From Marinobacter alexandrii (GTDB lineage: Bacteria; Pseudomonadota; Gammaproteobacteria; Pseudomonadales; Oleiphilaceae): DNA of 64,000 nucleotides. Positions within the stretch are counted from its first letter, which is position 1, and every line of letters starts with the position of its first letter. Positions 15,885-27,019 of this stretch are shown here, one piece after another. The translations under genes were made by a program, and so were the position numbers. The DNA is taken from assembly GCF_005871205.1 (NCBI RefSeq), contig NZ_SWKM01000011.1, positions 1,178,001-1,242,000 on the forward strand, given 5' to 3'. The notes below the pieces were generated by a model. It saw only the letters and a program-made list of their open reading frames with translations, ran no database searches and had not been told where the DNA came from.

Positions 15885-16892
15885 TCAGGATCGGGCTGAC
15901 AGCAGCAGCGAGAGGTCCCGCAGATAGTGCCACGGCGTCAGGCTGTCGAAACCTTTGGCGGCTCGATCAATCTGGCTACAGACCTCAATGGCTTGGTGCA
16001 GTTGGGGGCGGGAAAGGCGCCGGGAAGCCTGTTCGATTACCCGGGCGCGTTGAGGCTGAAAGACGCCCCGTTTTTTCAGAAAGGCACTGGGATTTTCGCC
16101 CTGACTGGCAGCGCCCCTGAGTTCAAGAATCAGGTTCAGGTCGCGGGTGAGTACCGCAAGTAGACCGAGAGGATTTTCTCCCTCCTGCTGCAGCACGCCT
16201 ATCATTTTTCCGGCATGGGGTGCCCGGCCGGCAAGCAGTTCGGTTACCAGCTCAAAACCATTGAACCGGGAGCTGTCCTGCACCGCTTGCTCCACAATTT
16301 CCTCGTCAATGGTGTCAGTGCCACTCAGCAGCGACAAGCGATCGAGCTCCTGACTGGCAGCGAGCAAATTGCCTTCAAGTCGTTCTGCAAGGATTGCCAG
16401 GGCGCCTCGGGTCAGACTCAAGCCCCGGCTTGAGGCGCGTTGCTGCAGCCAGCCGAGGAATTTGTCCGCGTCCACCGGCCAGACCGGCACATGAACACCC
16501 TTGTTCTGCAGTTCCTTGTACCACTTTCGGCGCGTTTCCGCGGCATCCAGGCGGGCACTGATCAACAACAGGATGATGTCTTCCGGAGGCTCCTGTAGCA
16601 CCCGCTCCAGCAGCGCCCGTCCATCCCCCAGCTTGCCGGTGGGCAGATGGATCTCGATGCGCCGACGTTCGGCAAACAGGGACATGGCGCTGAACTCGTC
16701 GGCCACGGCGTTCCAGTCCAGTTGATTGTCGGCGTGGAAGGTCAGCCGGTCGACAAAGCCGGCATCCAACGCGGCCTTGCGGACCTGGTCACAGCATTCC
16801 TGTACCAGCAAGGGCTCATCGCCGGAGATCAAATAGACCGGCGACAGGCCTTTTTTCAGCAGTTGAGGAAGCTGGCCCGGCTGCGTTTTCAT
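15885..16892 (-). CDS. holA: DNA polymerase III delta subunit
   Basis: The delta subunit opens the beta sliding clamp as part of the clamp loader. The 335-residue product has the N-terminal YLISGDEPLLVQE segment (about residues 20-32), equivalent to the Walker A region of related AAA+ proteins. It also has the RRRIEIHLPTGKLG and LLISARLDAAETRRKWYK segments seen in HolA. The C-terminal ARVIEQASRRLSRPQLHQAI belongs to the collar domain. Its start overlaps the lptE stop by 4 bp, giving the order leuS-lptE-holA that is common in gammaproteobacteria. Confidence 0.94.
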   Translation of the reverse strand: MKTQPGQLPQLLKKGLSPVYLISGDEPLLVQECCDQVRKAALDAGFVDRLTFHADNQLDWNAVADEFSAMSLFAERRRIEIHLPTGKLGDGRALLERVLQEPPEDIILLLISARLDAAETRRKWYKELQNKGVHVPVWPVDADKFLGWLQQRASSRGLSLTRGALAILAERLEGNLLAASQELDRLSLLSGTDTIDEEIVEQAVQDSSRFNGFELVTELLAGRAPHAGKMIGVLQQEGENPLGLLAVLTRDLNLILELRGAASQGENPSAFLKKRGVFQPQRARVIEQASRRLSRPQLHQAIEVCSQIDRAAKGFDSLTPWHYLRDLSLLLSARS

Positions 16893-17479
16893 GGCGCTGG
16901 TGCGTCGTTATCCGGCTGATCACCGGAATCTGATTGAGGTTGGTCCCGGATGGTGTCAATACGGGCCTGGGTCAGCGGTGCCAGTCGGAAGATAATCTGT
17001 TGGGCCAGACGGTTGCTGAGCTGGGTCTGCAGCTCTTCTTCCTCGCGCTGTTTGGCCAACACATTGGTTTCGTCATAGCGGTAACTTTCGCTGGAGCTCA
17101 GGCGGGTGTCGCCAATGATCGGCACCTGATCAGTGCTGATCAGCTCCAGGCTGACCGAGTTGCGCAGGGTGTATTCCGCGGCTGCGGCCTGGACTGTAAT
17201 GGCCGAGGCCCGGCGGTCCTGCTGGAAGTCACTGAGCTTCATGACGTAGGCGGCGTTGCTGGCTTCGGCAAGTTCTACATCGCCCAATTCCAGCTGGTCG
17301 CGTACGGACTCGCACAGCAATTCCGGCACATCGCGCGCGCACTCAACTGCCAGAGGCTGCAACGCCGCCGATACCGGCGGCGCGCCGCGCAACTGGAAGC
17401 CGCAACCGGCTATCGTGGTCATGACAATAGCAGTCATGACCGCGGGTAAGGCCGGATAGGGTGGCGAGCGAAGTGGCAT
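16889..17479 (-). CDS. lptE: LPS-assembly lipoprotein LptE
   Basis: LptE is an outer-membrane lipoprotein that plugs the LptD barrel and helps place LPS on the cell surface. The signal peptide ends in a lipobox (TTIAGC) with the lipidated cysteine at residue 26, followed by GFQLRG, the hallmark of LptE. The product has 196 residues. Its acidic, proline-rich tail is an addition. It lies 1 bp after leuS and overlaps holA by 4 bp. Other LPS-transport genes (lptA, lptB, lptC) are near 53 kb. Confidence 0.92.
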   Translation of the reverse strand: MPLRSPPYPALPAVMTAIVMTTIAGCGFQLRGAPPVSAALQPLAVECARDVPELLCESVRDQLELGDVELAEASNAAYVMKLSDFQQDRRASAITVQAAAAEYTLRNSVSLELISTDQVPIIGDTRLSSSESYRYDETNVLAKQREEEELQTQLSNRLAQQIIFRLAPLTQARIDTIRDQPQSDSGDQPDNDAPAP

Positions 17480-17480
17480 A

Positions 17481-20093
<2,613 letters not shown>

Positions 20094-20205
20094 TCAAAAT
20101 GATGTTCGGAGCGGCCGGACATTCTAACGCACAGAGGGCCTGACAGGTAGTCTGCCAAATTTCGGATCCTGTGCCAGACTGAACAGTATTGAAGGGAGAG
20201 CCAAT

Positions 20206-20754
20206 ATGACTGAACCAGAACGAAGCCATCTTTCCGGTAAGGCACTTGAGGTTTACGACCGGATGCTTGAGCGGGTGCAGGGCCGGTTGAAGCTGGCACA
20301 GGAGACATCGCTCGAAACGTTGGAGGAAGAGATCAGAAATGCAATCCAGTTCGAGTATGAGCTGGAGGAAATGACCCGGGAGGAGGCGGATTTGTTGGGC
20401 GCCTACCTCCAGCGTGACCTAGCCCATCTGATGCACTTCGTGGACGAAACCGGTGAGGGACTGACCGAGTGGCTGCAGCTGGACATCTCGTTATTGGAAC
20501 ACCAGCTGGCCGACCGGTTGCTCTCCGTGGCCGACCGGACCCGGGTGGATACTCTGGAGCTGAACCAGAAGCTGGAAAATGACGACGCCGGCCATTACAT
20601 CTCCGGCGAAGTGGCCACCGCCGGCATGTTCCGATGCCTGAACTGCAGCCACATGAGGTGCCTGACCGCCACCAGCCATCTGGAACCCTGCGACGCCTGT
20701 GGCTCCCACTACTATGAGCGGGTTACGAGCCGCTGGCCGAGGAAGGAGGAATAA
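20206..20754 (+). CDS. zinc-ribbon protein of the YbeL/DUF1451 family
   Basis: The 182-residue protein is helical for its first 130 residues. It ends in a zinc ribbon with cysteine pairs C144/C147 and C162/C165 (FRCLNCSHM and EPCDACGSHYY). This arrangement matches the YbeL (DUF1451) family, whose function is not established. In E. coli ybeL is next to leuS; here it is divergent from leuS with a gap of about 130 bp, which supports orthology. Its 3' end overlaps the convergent lnt by 32 bp. Confidence 0.85.
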   Translation: MTEPERSHLSGKALEVYDRMLERVQGRLKLAQETSLETLEEEIRNAIQFEYELEEMTREEADLLGAYLQRDLAHLMHFVDETGEGLTEWLQLDISLLEHQLADRLLSVADRTRVDTLELNQKLENDDAGHYISGEVATAGMFRCLNCSHMRCLTATSHLEPCDACGSHYYERVTSRWPRKEE

Positions 20755-22285
20755 TCCGCTCGCGCACGAACACCACCAGGATCACCGCCAGAGTCAGCAC
20801 CGGCCAGGAACCGGTCTGCATGTAGGGGGTGCTGCCTGTTGCCGTGTATACCTCACCCCGTAGGGTGGCCTTTTCAAACTGGGGAATGGCCTCGGTGATC
20901 TGGCCCCGGTTATTGATGATCGCGGTGACGCCGTTGTTGGTGCCGCGCAGCATGTAGCGACCGGTTTCCAATGCCCGCATGCGGGCGATCTGCAGGTGCT
21001 GCAGCGGACCAATGGAATCGCCGAACCAGCCGTCGTTGCTGATGGTCAGCAGCAGATCTGCGTTGCGACTGTTGAAGGCAACAAAGTCCGGGTAGGCCAC
21101 CTCGTAGCAAATGAATGGCATGATTCGTATACCATTAGCCTGGAGCGGTCCCTGATAGTCCGGGCCGCGGCTGAAACTGCTCATGGGCAGATCAAAGAAC
21201 CCGATCAATCCGCGCAACAGCCCCTGCAGGGGAACGTACTCGCCGAAAGGCACCAGTTTCTGCTTGTGGTAAATCCCTTCGCCGTTGCCGATGGCCATGA
21301 TGCTGTTGTGGAACGTAAAGTCCTCGATACGGTCGCTGAAACCATACCAGGGAATGCCGGTGATCAGGGTGCTGTTATCGCCGAGTTCCTGATCGATGTG
21401 TTCAATGATCTTGCCGGCCTTGTCCTGCGGGATGGGGATGGCGGTTTCCGGCCACAGGATCAGATCGGCGTCCCAGTGCGGCTCTGTCATGCCCAGATAG
21501 GTCACGATCTGGTCTTTCAGGAAATCCGGATCCCATTTGATCTGCTGGGGGATATTGCCTTGCATGGCCACAAAGCTGGTTGGCGCCGAGTCGATCTCGG
21601 TCCAGGCTACCTGGTTTACTGTCGGGCCAACTACCCAGGGTATGAGCGCGCATAGAAGAGTGATGGCCGCGGCGACGTGCCGGAGGTGCATTGCCAGCCA
21701 CCAGGCGGCGTAGAGTGCGGCGCCGGTCACCGTAATCCAGAAGGTCAGGCCGTGGACGCCGACCAAAGGCGCCAGACCGGCCAGGGGGCCATCGGTATGC
21801 GCGGTGCCCAGATACAGCCACGGGAAGCCGGTGAGCAGCCAACCACGAAGCCAGTCGCCGAGAATCCAGATAGCCGGGAACAGGATCAGCCGGCGGACCT
21901 GGCTGTCCTTGGCAAGCTTGCCCCAGAACCAGAAAGCCAAACCATGGAACAGGGCCAGGCCGGCGACGAATATGACGGTGAGCAGGACGGATACGGGAAT
22001 GGAGGTGTTGCCGTACTGGCTGATGCTGATGTAAACCCAGCTGGCACCACTGCCGAACAGGCCGAGGCCGGTAAACCAGCCAGCCTTGAATAGGCGGTCC
22101 GCCGCCAGGGGCACCGTCACCAGCAGAATCAGCAAGACGGAAACTGGGCCCAGCCACCAGAATTCAAACGGTGAGAAGGTCAGGGTCTGGAGAGCACCGG
22201 CCGCGATAAGCGTGGCGATGCCCAGCCAGCGACTGGCGGAGAGTGGGGTGCTCAGGCCCCGGATTTCGGTAGCTTCACTTCTCAC
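20723..22285 (-). CDS. lnt: apolipoprotein N-acyltransferase
   Basis: Lnt adds the third acyl chain to the N-terminal cysteine of lipoproteins in the inner membrane. The N-terminal 220 residues hold several membrane helices and the rest forms the nitrilase-type domain. The catalytic triad is visible: E280 (LWPETAIP), K343 (KQKLVPFGEY) and C393 (FICYEVAYP). At 520 residues the length is normal. It overlaps the end of corC by 11 bp, as in the classical ybeZ-ybeY-corC-lnt operon. Confidence 0.96.
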   Translation of the reverse strand: MRSEATEIRGLSTPLSASRWLGIATLIAAGALQTLTFSPFEFWWLGPVSVLLILLVTVPLAADRLFKAGWFTGLGLFGSGASWVYISISQYGNTSIPVSVLLTVIFVAGLALFHGLAFWFWGKLAKDSQVRRLILFPAIWILGDWLRGWLLTGFPWLYLGTAHTDGPLAGLAPLVGVHGLTFWITVTGAALYAAWWLAMHLRHVAAAITLLCALIPWVVGPTVNQVAWTEIDSAPTSFVAMQGNIPQQIKWDPDFLKDQIVTYLGMTEPHWDADLILWPETAIPIPQDKAGKIIEHIDQELGDNSTLITGIPWYGFSDRIEDFTFHNSIMAIGNGEGIYHKQKLVPFGEYVPLQGLLRGLIGFFDLPMSSFSRGPDYQGPLQANGIRIMPFICYEVAYPDFVAFNSRNADLLLTISNDGWFGDSIGPLQHLQIARMRALETGRYMLRGTNNGVTAIINNRGQITEAIPQFEKATLRGEVYTATGSTPYMQTGSWPVLTLAVILVVFVRERIIPPSSASGS

Positions 22286-23120
22286 TTCGGGTTACCTGCA
22301 GCAGACGAATGACTCGGTTATCGGCGTTGGCAATAGTAAAGCGCAAGCCACCGAATGCAACCGTTTCACCGCGTCTGGGCAGATGTCCAAACTCCTTGAG
22401 TACAAGACCGCCAATAGTGTCGAACTCTTCCTCGTCGAGCTCTGTTTCAAAAAACTCGTTGAAATCATCGACAGGTGTGACCGCTTTGACCGCGTAGGTA
22501 CCGTCACCACGGGCTTTGATGTGCGTTTCCTCGTCAAAATCGTGTTCGTCTTCGATTTCGCCGACGATCTGTTCAAGCACATCTTCAATGGTGATCAGCC
22601 CGGCGGTTCCGCCGTATTCGTCCACCACAATGGCCATGTGGTTGCGGTTTTCCTTGAACTCTTTCAACAGCTGGTTCAGGCGTTTGCTTTCCGGGACAAA
22701 GGTCGGTGGGCGCAGAATTTCGCGAATTTTCGACCAGTTCAGCTCATTGTTCAGTGCTAGTGGCAGCAGGTCCTTGGCGAGCAGAACACCGATAACGTCG
22801 TCCTGGCTGTCGCCTATAACTGGAAAACGGCTGTGGGCGGAGGAAATGATTTCGCCGAGGAACTCTTTGGGTTCTTGCGAAGCTTTGACGGTGACCATCT
22901 GGGAGCGCGGGATCATGATTTCATCCACGCGCATATCGATCACCTGCATGGCACCTTCGATGATGCTCATCGCGTCGACATCGATGATACTTTGGGACTC
23001 GGCGTCCCGGAGGATTTCCAGCACGTCCTCAACGGACTCAGGCCCGCTGGCAAAGGCCTGTGATATACGTTCCAGCCAGGACTTTCCGCCCTGACTGCGA
23101 CTCGACTGATCGTCGTTCAT
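22275..23120 (-). CDS. corC: CorC/YbeX transporter-associated CBS-domain protein
   Basis: CorC (YbeX) is a soluble protein with two CBS domains and a small C-terminal CorC_HlyC domain. It is linked to Mg2+/Co2+ homeostasis and, in recent E. coli work, to ribosome metabolism. The first CBS repeat starts near [14 protein letters not shown], the second near [14 protein letters not shown], and [22 protein letters not shown] is the family signature. The product has 281 residues. Its start overlaps the ybeY stop by 4 bp and its end overlaps lnt by 11 bp. Confidence 0.93.
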   Translation of the reverse strand: MNDDQSSRSQGGKSWLERISQAFASGPESVEDVLEILRDAESQSIIDVDAMSIIEGAMQVIDMRVDEIMIPRSQMVTVKASQEPKEFLGEIISSAHSRFPVIGDSQDDVIGVLLAKDLLPLALNNELNWSKIREILRPPTFVPESKRLNQLLKEFKENRNHMAIVVDEYGGTAGLITIEDVLEQIVGEIEDEHDFDEETHIKARGDGTYAVKAVTPVDDFNEFFETELDEEEFDTIGGLVLKEFGHLPRRGETVAFGGLRFTIANADNRVIRLLQVTRSEK

Positions 23121-23590
23121 GAGTCTTGTTCCGTTTCCTCTGCTTCGTAAGGGTTGCCAAATCCAAGTTGCGCAAGCAACCGAATCTCAAGAGCTTCCAT
23201 GACCTCGGCATCTTCATCATCCACGTGATCGTAGCCCTGAAGATGCAGCATACCGTGAACAACCATGTGCGCCCAGTGGGCCGTTAGCGTCTTTTGTTGC
23301 TCGGCGGCCTCGCATTCGACAACGGGTGCACAAATTACCAGATCTCCCGCCAATGGCACCGTTATACCGGCTGGCGCTTCAAATGGGAAGGACAACACAT
23401 TGGTCGGTTTGTCCTTGCCCCGGAACTCATTGTTCAGGGCCTGGCTCTCCAGCGTGTCAACGATGCGAACCGTTACTTCAGACGGATGCTCGCCCAGCCA
23501 GGCGCTTTGCGCCCAGGTCTGAAATTGGGCATGGGCGGGCACGCTGCTGCCCTCGAATACGTCCTGGATATCGACAGTTAGCTCGTTCAC
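23117..23590 (-). CDS. ybeY: rRNA maturation endoribonuclease YbeY
   Basis: YbeY is a zinc-dependent single-strand endoribonuclease used in 16S rRNA 3'-end maturation and ribosome quality control. The zinc motif [11 protein letters not shown], with three histidines, is visible near residues 110-120. GDLVICAP and TNVLSFPFE are other family blocks. The product has 157 residues. It overlaps both neighbours, ybeZ and corC, by 4 bp, so translation is coupled throughout. Confidence 0.95.
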   Translation of the reverse strand: MNELTVDIQDVFEGSSVPAHAQFQTWAQSAWLGEHPSEVTVRIVDTLESQALNNEFRGKDKPTNVLSFPFEAPAGITVPLAGDLVICAPVVECEAAEQQKTLTAHWAHMVVHGMLHLQGYDHVDDEDAEVMEALEIRLLAQLGFGNPYEAEETEQDS

Positions 23591-24570
23591 GACTGGCTTC
23601 CGCCTCCGTCATCGAACGAATCGTAGGCCTCCACAATGCGCTGAACCAGTGGGTGACGAACCACATCTTTGGCTTCGAAGCGGGTAAAGCCAATGCCGGA
23701 GACCTTGCCAAGCACGCCTGCGGCGTGAATCAGGCCGGAGTTCTGGCCGCGCGGCAGATCCACCTGGGTGGTATCACCGGTGATCACCGCGGTTGAGCCG
23801 AAACCGATACGGGTCAGGAACATCTTCATCTGTTCACGGGTGGTGTTCTGGCTTTCATCAAGAATGATGAAAGAGTTGTTCAGGGTGCGCCCGCGCATGA
23901 ATGCCAGCGGCGCAATTTCGATCACGCTCTTTTCGATCAGCCGAGTTACGTGATCGAAGCCAAGCATTTCGTACAGTGCGTCGTACAGCGGGCGCAGATA
24001 CGGATCGACCTTTTGCGCCAGATCGCCGGGCAGGAATCCCAGTTTTTCACCGGCTTCCACGGCGGGGCGCACCAGCAGAATCCGCTTCACCTGCTCGTCT
24101 TTCAGTGCCTCGACGGCGCAGGCAACGGCGAGCCAGGTCTTGCCGGTGCCGGCGGGGCCAATACCAAAATTAATGTCGTGGCTGCGGATGCTGTGCACGT
24201 ACTTCTGCTGGTTCGCGCCGCGCGGCTTGGCCTGGAGCTTTGGTGTCTTGATGACCGTTACGGCGCCGTCGTAGGGCACGTCTTCGGGCAGGCGCTCGTA
24301 GCCTGTCTCACGAATGAAGAGGTGAACGGTATCTGGAGAGATGTCGTCGGTGGCCTCGGTTTCCCGATACAGATGGCGGATAACCTCTACCGCCGCGGCG
24401 ACGTGATCGGTTTCGCCCTCAACGCGAAAGTGGTGGCCGCGCCGGCCGACTTTTACCTGTAGCCGGCGCTCGATGTGCTTGAGGTTCTCGTCAAACTGGC
24501 CGCAGAGAGAGGCCAGCCGGCGCTGATCCACCGGGTGCAGGTCGAATTGTCTGGAATCGTTGGTGTTCAA
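23587..24570 (-). CDS. ybeZ: PhoH-like ATPase YbeZ
   Basis: YbeZ is a PhoH-family P-loop ATPase that partners YbeY. The Walker A motif GPAGTGKT is at residues 138-145 and the Walker B-like segment [11 protein letters not shown] follows near residue 230. The N-terminal 100 residues form a KH-like RNA-binding part. The product has 327 residues. It is the first gene of the overlapping ybeZ-ybeY-corC-lnt run and lies about 80 bp after miaB, with a GC-rich hairpin (about 24592-24610) in the gap. Confidence 0.94.
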   Translation of the reverse strand: MNTNDSRQFDLHPVDQRRLASLCGQFDENLKHIERRLQVKVGRRGHHFRVEGETDHVAAAVEVIRHLYRETEATDDISPDTVHLFIRETGYERLPEDVPYDGAVTVIKTPKLQAKPRGANQQKYVHSIRSHDINFGIGPAGTGKTWLAVACAVEALKDEQVKRILLVRPAVEAGEKLGFLPGDLAQKVDPYLRPLYDALYEMLGFDHVTRLIEKSVIEIAPLAFMRGRTLNNSFIILDESQNTTREQMKMFLTRIGFGSTAVITGDTTQVDLPRGQNSGLIHAAGVLGKVSGIGFTRFEAKDVVRHPLVQRIVEAYDSFDDGGGSQS

Positions 24571-24651
24571 TTAGGCTCCATGTGCAGTGGCAGCCCCGCG
24601 TACGGGGCTTTTTAAGCATTCGTGTCTCGGCTGGTGTGCCTGACCCTGGCT

Positions 24652-25998
24652 TCAGTAAAGTTCCGCGTTCGCGGGGACGCCGCGAAGGGAGTTGGGGTAG
24701 GCCTCAACAATTTCAACGTCAACAAAGTGACCAACCACCTCCGGGTTATCGTGCCGGAAGTTGACGATGCGGTTGTTTTCAGTACGACCCGCAAACTCAC
24801 CAGGGTCTTTCTTGGACAGCCCAGTGACCAGAATGCGCTGAGTAGTGCCGACCATTTTGCGGCTGATGTCCATAGCCTGCTGGTTGATCCGTTGTTGCAG
24901 GATGCTCAGGCGCTGTTTCTTGACGTCCATCGGGGTGTCATCCGGCAAATCGGATGCCGGCGTGCCCGGACGGGCACTGTAGATGAAGCTGAAGGACACA
25001 TCGAAGCCGATGTCGTTGATCAGCTTCATGGTGTCCTCGAAGTCCTTGTCGGTCTCACCCGGGAAACCAATGATGAAATCGGACGAGAAGCTGATGTCCG
25101 GGCGGATCTTGCGCAGGCGGCGCAGTTTGGACTTGTACTCCAGAGCAGTATGGCCGCGCTTCATGGCTGCCAGCACCCGGTCGGAACCGCTTTGCACCGG
25201 CAGGTGAAGGTGGCTCACCAGTTCCGGGACCTGTTCGTAGACGTCAATCATCGCGTCGGTGAACTCCACCGGATGCGAGGTGGTGTAACGGATGCGATCG
25301 ATACCATCAATGGTGGCAATCAGGGTGATCAGCTCCGCCAGGTCCATGGTGTCGTTATCGTGGGTCTCGCCCCGATAAGCGTTCACATTCTGGCCCAGCA
25401 GGTTTACCTCACGAACACCCTGGGAGGCGAGGTGCGCCACTTCGGCAATCACGTCGTCGGCCGGGCGGCTGACTTCCTCGCCCCGTGTGTAGGGCACCAC
25501 GCAGAAAGTGCAGTATTTGCTGCAGCCTTCCATGATTGAAACAAAGGCGGATGGGCCGTCGGCACCCGGCTCCGGGAGATTGTCGAATTTTTCGATCTCC
25601 GGGAAGCTGACATCGACGACGCCTACGCCGTTACCTTTCGCACGCACTTCCGTGATCATGTCAGGCAGGCGGTGTAGGGTTTGCGGGCCGAATACCATGT
25701 CTACATAAGGTGCCCGGTCAATGATGGCCTGGCCTTCCTGGCTGGCGACACAGCCGCCGACGCCGATAATGAGATCCGGGTTGCTGTTCTTGAGGGATTT
25801 CCAGCGGCCGAGCTGGTGGAACACTTTCTCCTGGGCCTTCTCACGGATAGAGCAGGTGTTCAGCAGCAGGATATCGGCGTTGTCCGGCGTGTCGGTCATT
25901 TCGACGGTTTCGCCGGTACGCAGAAGGTCCGCCATTCGGGATGAATCGTATTCGTTCATCTGGCAGCCGTGGGTTTTGATGTACAGCTTCTTGGCCAT
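24652..25998 (-). CDS. miaB: tRNA-2-methylthio-N6-dimethylallyladenosine synthase MiaB
   Basis: MiaB is a radical SAM methylthiotransferase that modifies i6A37 of tRNAs to ms2i6A. The N-terminal cluster cysteines are C12, C49 and C83, and the radical SAM motif is C159, C163, C166 (GCSKYCTFC). A C-terminal TRAM domain (about residues 385-445) binds tRNA. The ATG at 25998, giving [15 protein letters not shown], is preferred over an upstream TTG. The product has 448 residues. It precedes ybeZ, a typical gammaproteobacterial arrangement. Confidence 0.96.
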   Translation of the reverse strand: MAKKLYIKTHGCQMNEYDSSRMADLLRTGETVEMTDTPDNADILLLNTCSIREKAQEKVFHQLGRWKSLKNSNPDLIIGVGGCVASQEGQAIIDRAPYVDMVFGPQTLHRLPDMITEVRAKGNGVGVVDVSFPEIEKFDNLPEPGADGPSAFVSIMEGCSKYCTFCVVPYTRGEEVSRPADDVIAEVAHLASQGVREVNLLGQNVNAYRGETHDNDTMDLAELITLIATIDGIDRIRYTTSHPVEFTDAMIDVYEQVPELVSHLHLPVQSGSDRVLAAMKRGHTALEYKSKLRRLRKIRPDISFSSDFIIGFPGETDKDFEDTMKLINDIGFDVSFSFIYSARPGTPASDLPDDTPMDVKKQRLSILQQRINQQAMDISRKMVGTTQRILVTGLSKKDPGEFAGRTENNRIVNFRHDNPEVVGHFVDVEIVEAYPNSLRGVPANAELY

Positions 25999-26181
25999 GG
26001 GTCTCAACGTATTCTGGTGGATGGTGCGCCGGGGCTTGCGGTCGATAGAAAATCAGGCGCGAACAAAAAGGAACTGAGCATTATAACGGGGTGCTCATTC
26101 TTCAACCACCATTGTCTCGGCTTGTTGCTAGATTCGTGTGGTATTATTTTTGTCTTCCGAAGTTGTCGAACCTGAATTCAA

Positions 26182-26892
26182 ATGACTCCCGAACGTCTCG
26201 CCCGTATCAAACAAACCCTGAATACCCGTCAGCCCGACCTGCGTGTGCTGACCGATCAGGTGCACAAACCCCGCAACCTGTCTGCCATTCTTCGCTCTTG
26301 CGATGCCTTTGGCCTGGCCAATATGCATGTGGTTTGGCCACGGGAAGGCTTTCGAGCCTTCCGCAAGACCGCCGGCGGCAGCTACAACTGGGTGACAACA
26401 CACACCCACCGCACCATGGATGCCGCAATCACCGACCTGAAGGGGCAGGGCCATAAGCTCTATGCCGCCCAGTTGTCTGACCGGGCCGTGGATTATCGCG
26501 AAGTGGACTTTACCGTGCCCTGCACGTTGATCCTCGGGAACGAAGTGGACGGGGTCAGCTCTGATGCGGCAGACCAGGCTGACGAACACATCGTGATTCC
26601 GATGATGGGAATGGTGGAATCCCTCAACGTTTCTGCCGCCTGCGCCATCATCCTTGCCGAAGCCCAGCGCCAGCGCAAAGCGGCAGGACTTTTCGATTAC
26701 CGCCGATTGCCGGACGATGAATACGAGCGCCTGCTGTTCTGTTGGTGCCAGCCGACAGTCAAACGCTATTGCGACGACCGCAAACTGCCATACCCGCCGA
26801 TCGATCCGGACACGGGGGAGTTGATTGATGGGGTTGGCTGGATGAAAGAGATTCGCAAGCTTCGGCATCCGCATTTGGAGCATGCGGAGTAA
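26182..26892 (+). CDS. trmH: tRNA (guanosine-18-2'-O)-methyltransferase TrmH
   Basis: TrmH is a SPOUT-fold enzyme that methylates the ribose of G18 in the D-loop of tRNA. Motif 1 includes N32 and R38 (NLSAILRSCDAFG), motif 2 is ILGNEVDGVS (residues 117-126) and motif 3 is IPMMGMVESLNVS (139-151), which forms the SAM-binding knot. The C-terminal extension (about residues 165-236) is typical of TrmH rather than of TrmL or RlmB. It is divergent from miaB. The next gene is the lower-GC effector, after a 127-bp gap. Confidence 0.94.
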   Translation: MTPERLARIKQTLNTRQPDLRVLTDQVHKPRNLSAILRSCDAFGLANMHVVWPREGFRAFRKTAGGSYNWVTTHTHRTMDAAITDLKGQGHKLYAAQLSDRAVDYREVDFTVPCTLILGNEVDGVSSDAADQADEHIVIPMMGMVESLNVSAACAIILAEAQRQRKAAGLFDYRRLPDDEYERLLFCWCQPTVKRYCDDRKLPYPPIDPDTGELIDGVGWMKEIRKLRHPHLEHAE

Positions 26893-26949
26893 AACGAGAC
26901 CTGATCGTTTTTCTGCGCCCGCAGAATTGATTACCTTTGGGGCTAGGAG

Positions 26950-27004
26950 TCAGGGTTACATAAAGCCTGGCGCACGGACACGGATCGTCCGCTGAGAACC
27001 CTGA
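26950..27004 (+). other. nested stem-loop upstream of the DUF2235 effector gene
   Basis: TCAGGGTT (26950-26957) and AACCCTGA (26997-27004) are perfect inverted repeats. Inside them CGGAC and GTCCG form a second stem. The structure lies between the trmH stop and the effector start and ends 15 bp before the effector ATG, with the ribosome-binding site AAGGA right after it. It has no T-tract, so a classic terminator is unlikely; an operator or leader structure is possible. Confidence 0.35.
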
Positions 27005-27019
27005 TCGACAAGGATTGTC

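Noticed and set aside
24591-24613. GC hairpin with a T-run between miaB and ybeZ
   Set aside because: The T-run is on the plus strand, where no gene ends nearby. On the minus strand, where both genes lie, it lacks the T-tract, so I did not call it a terminator.
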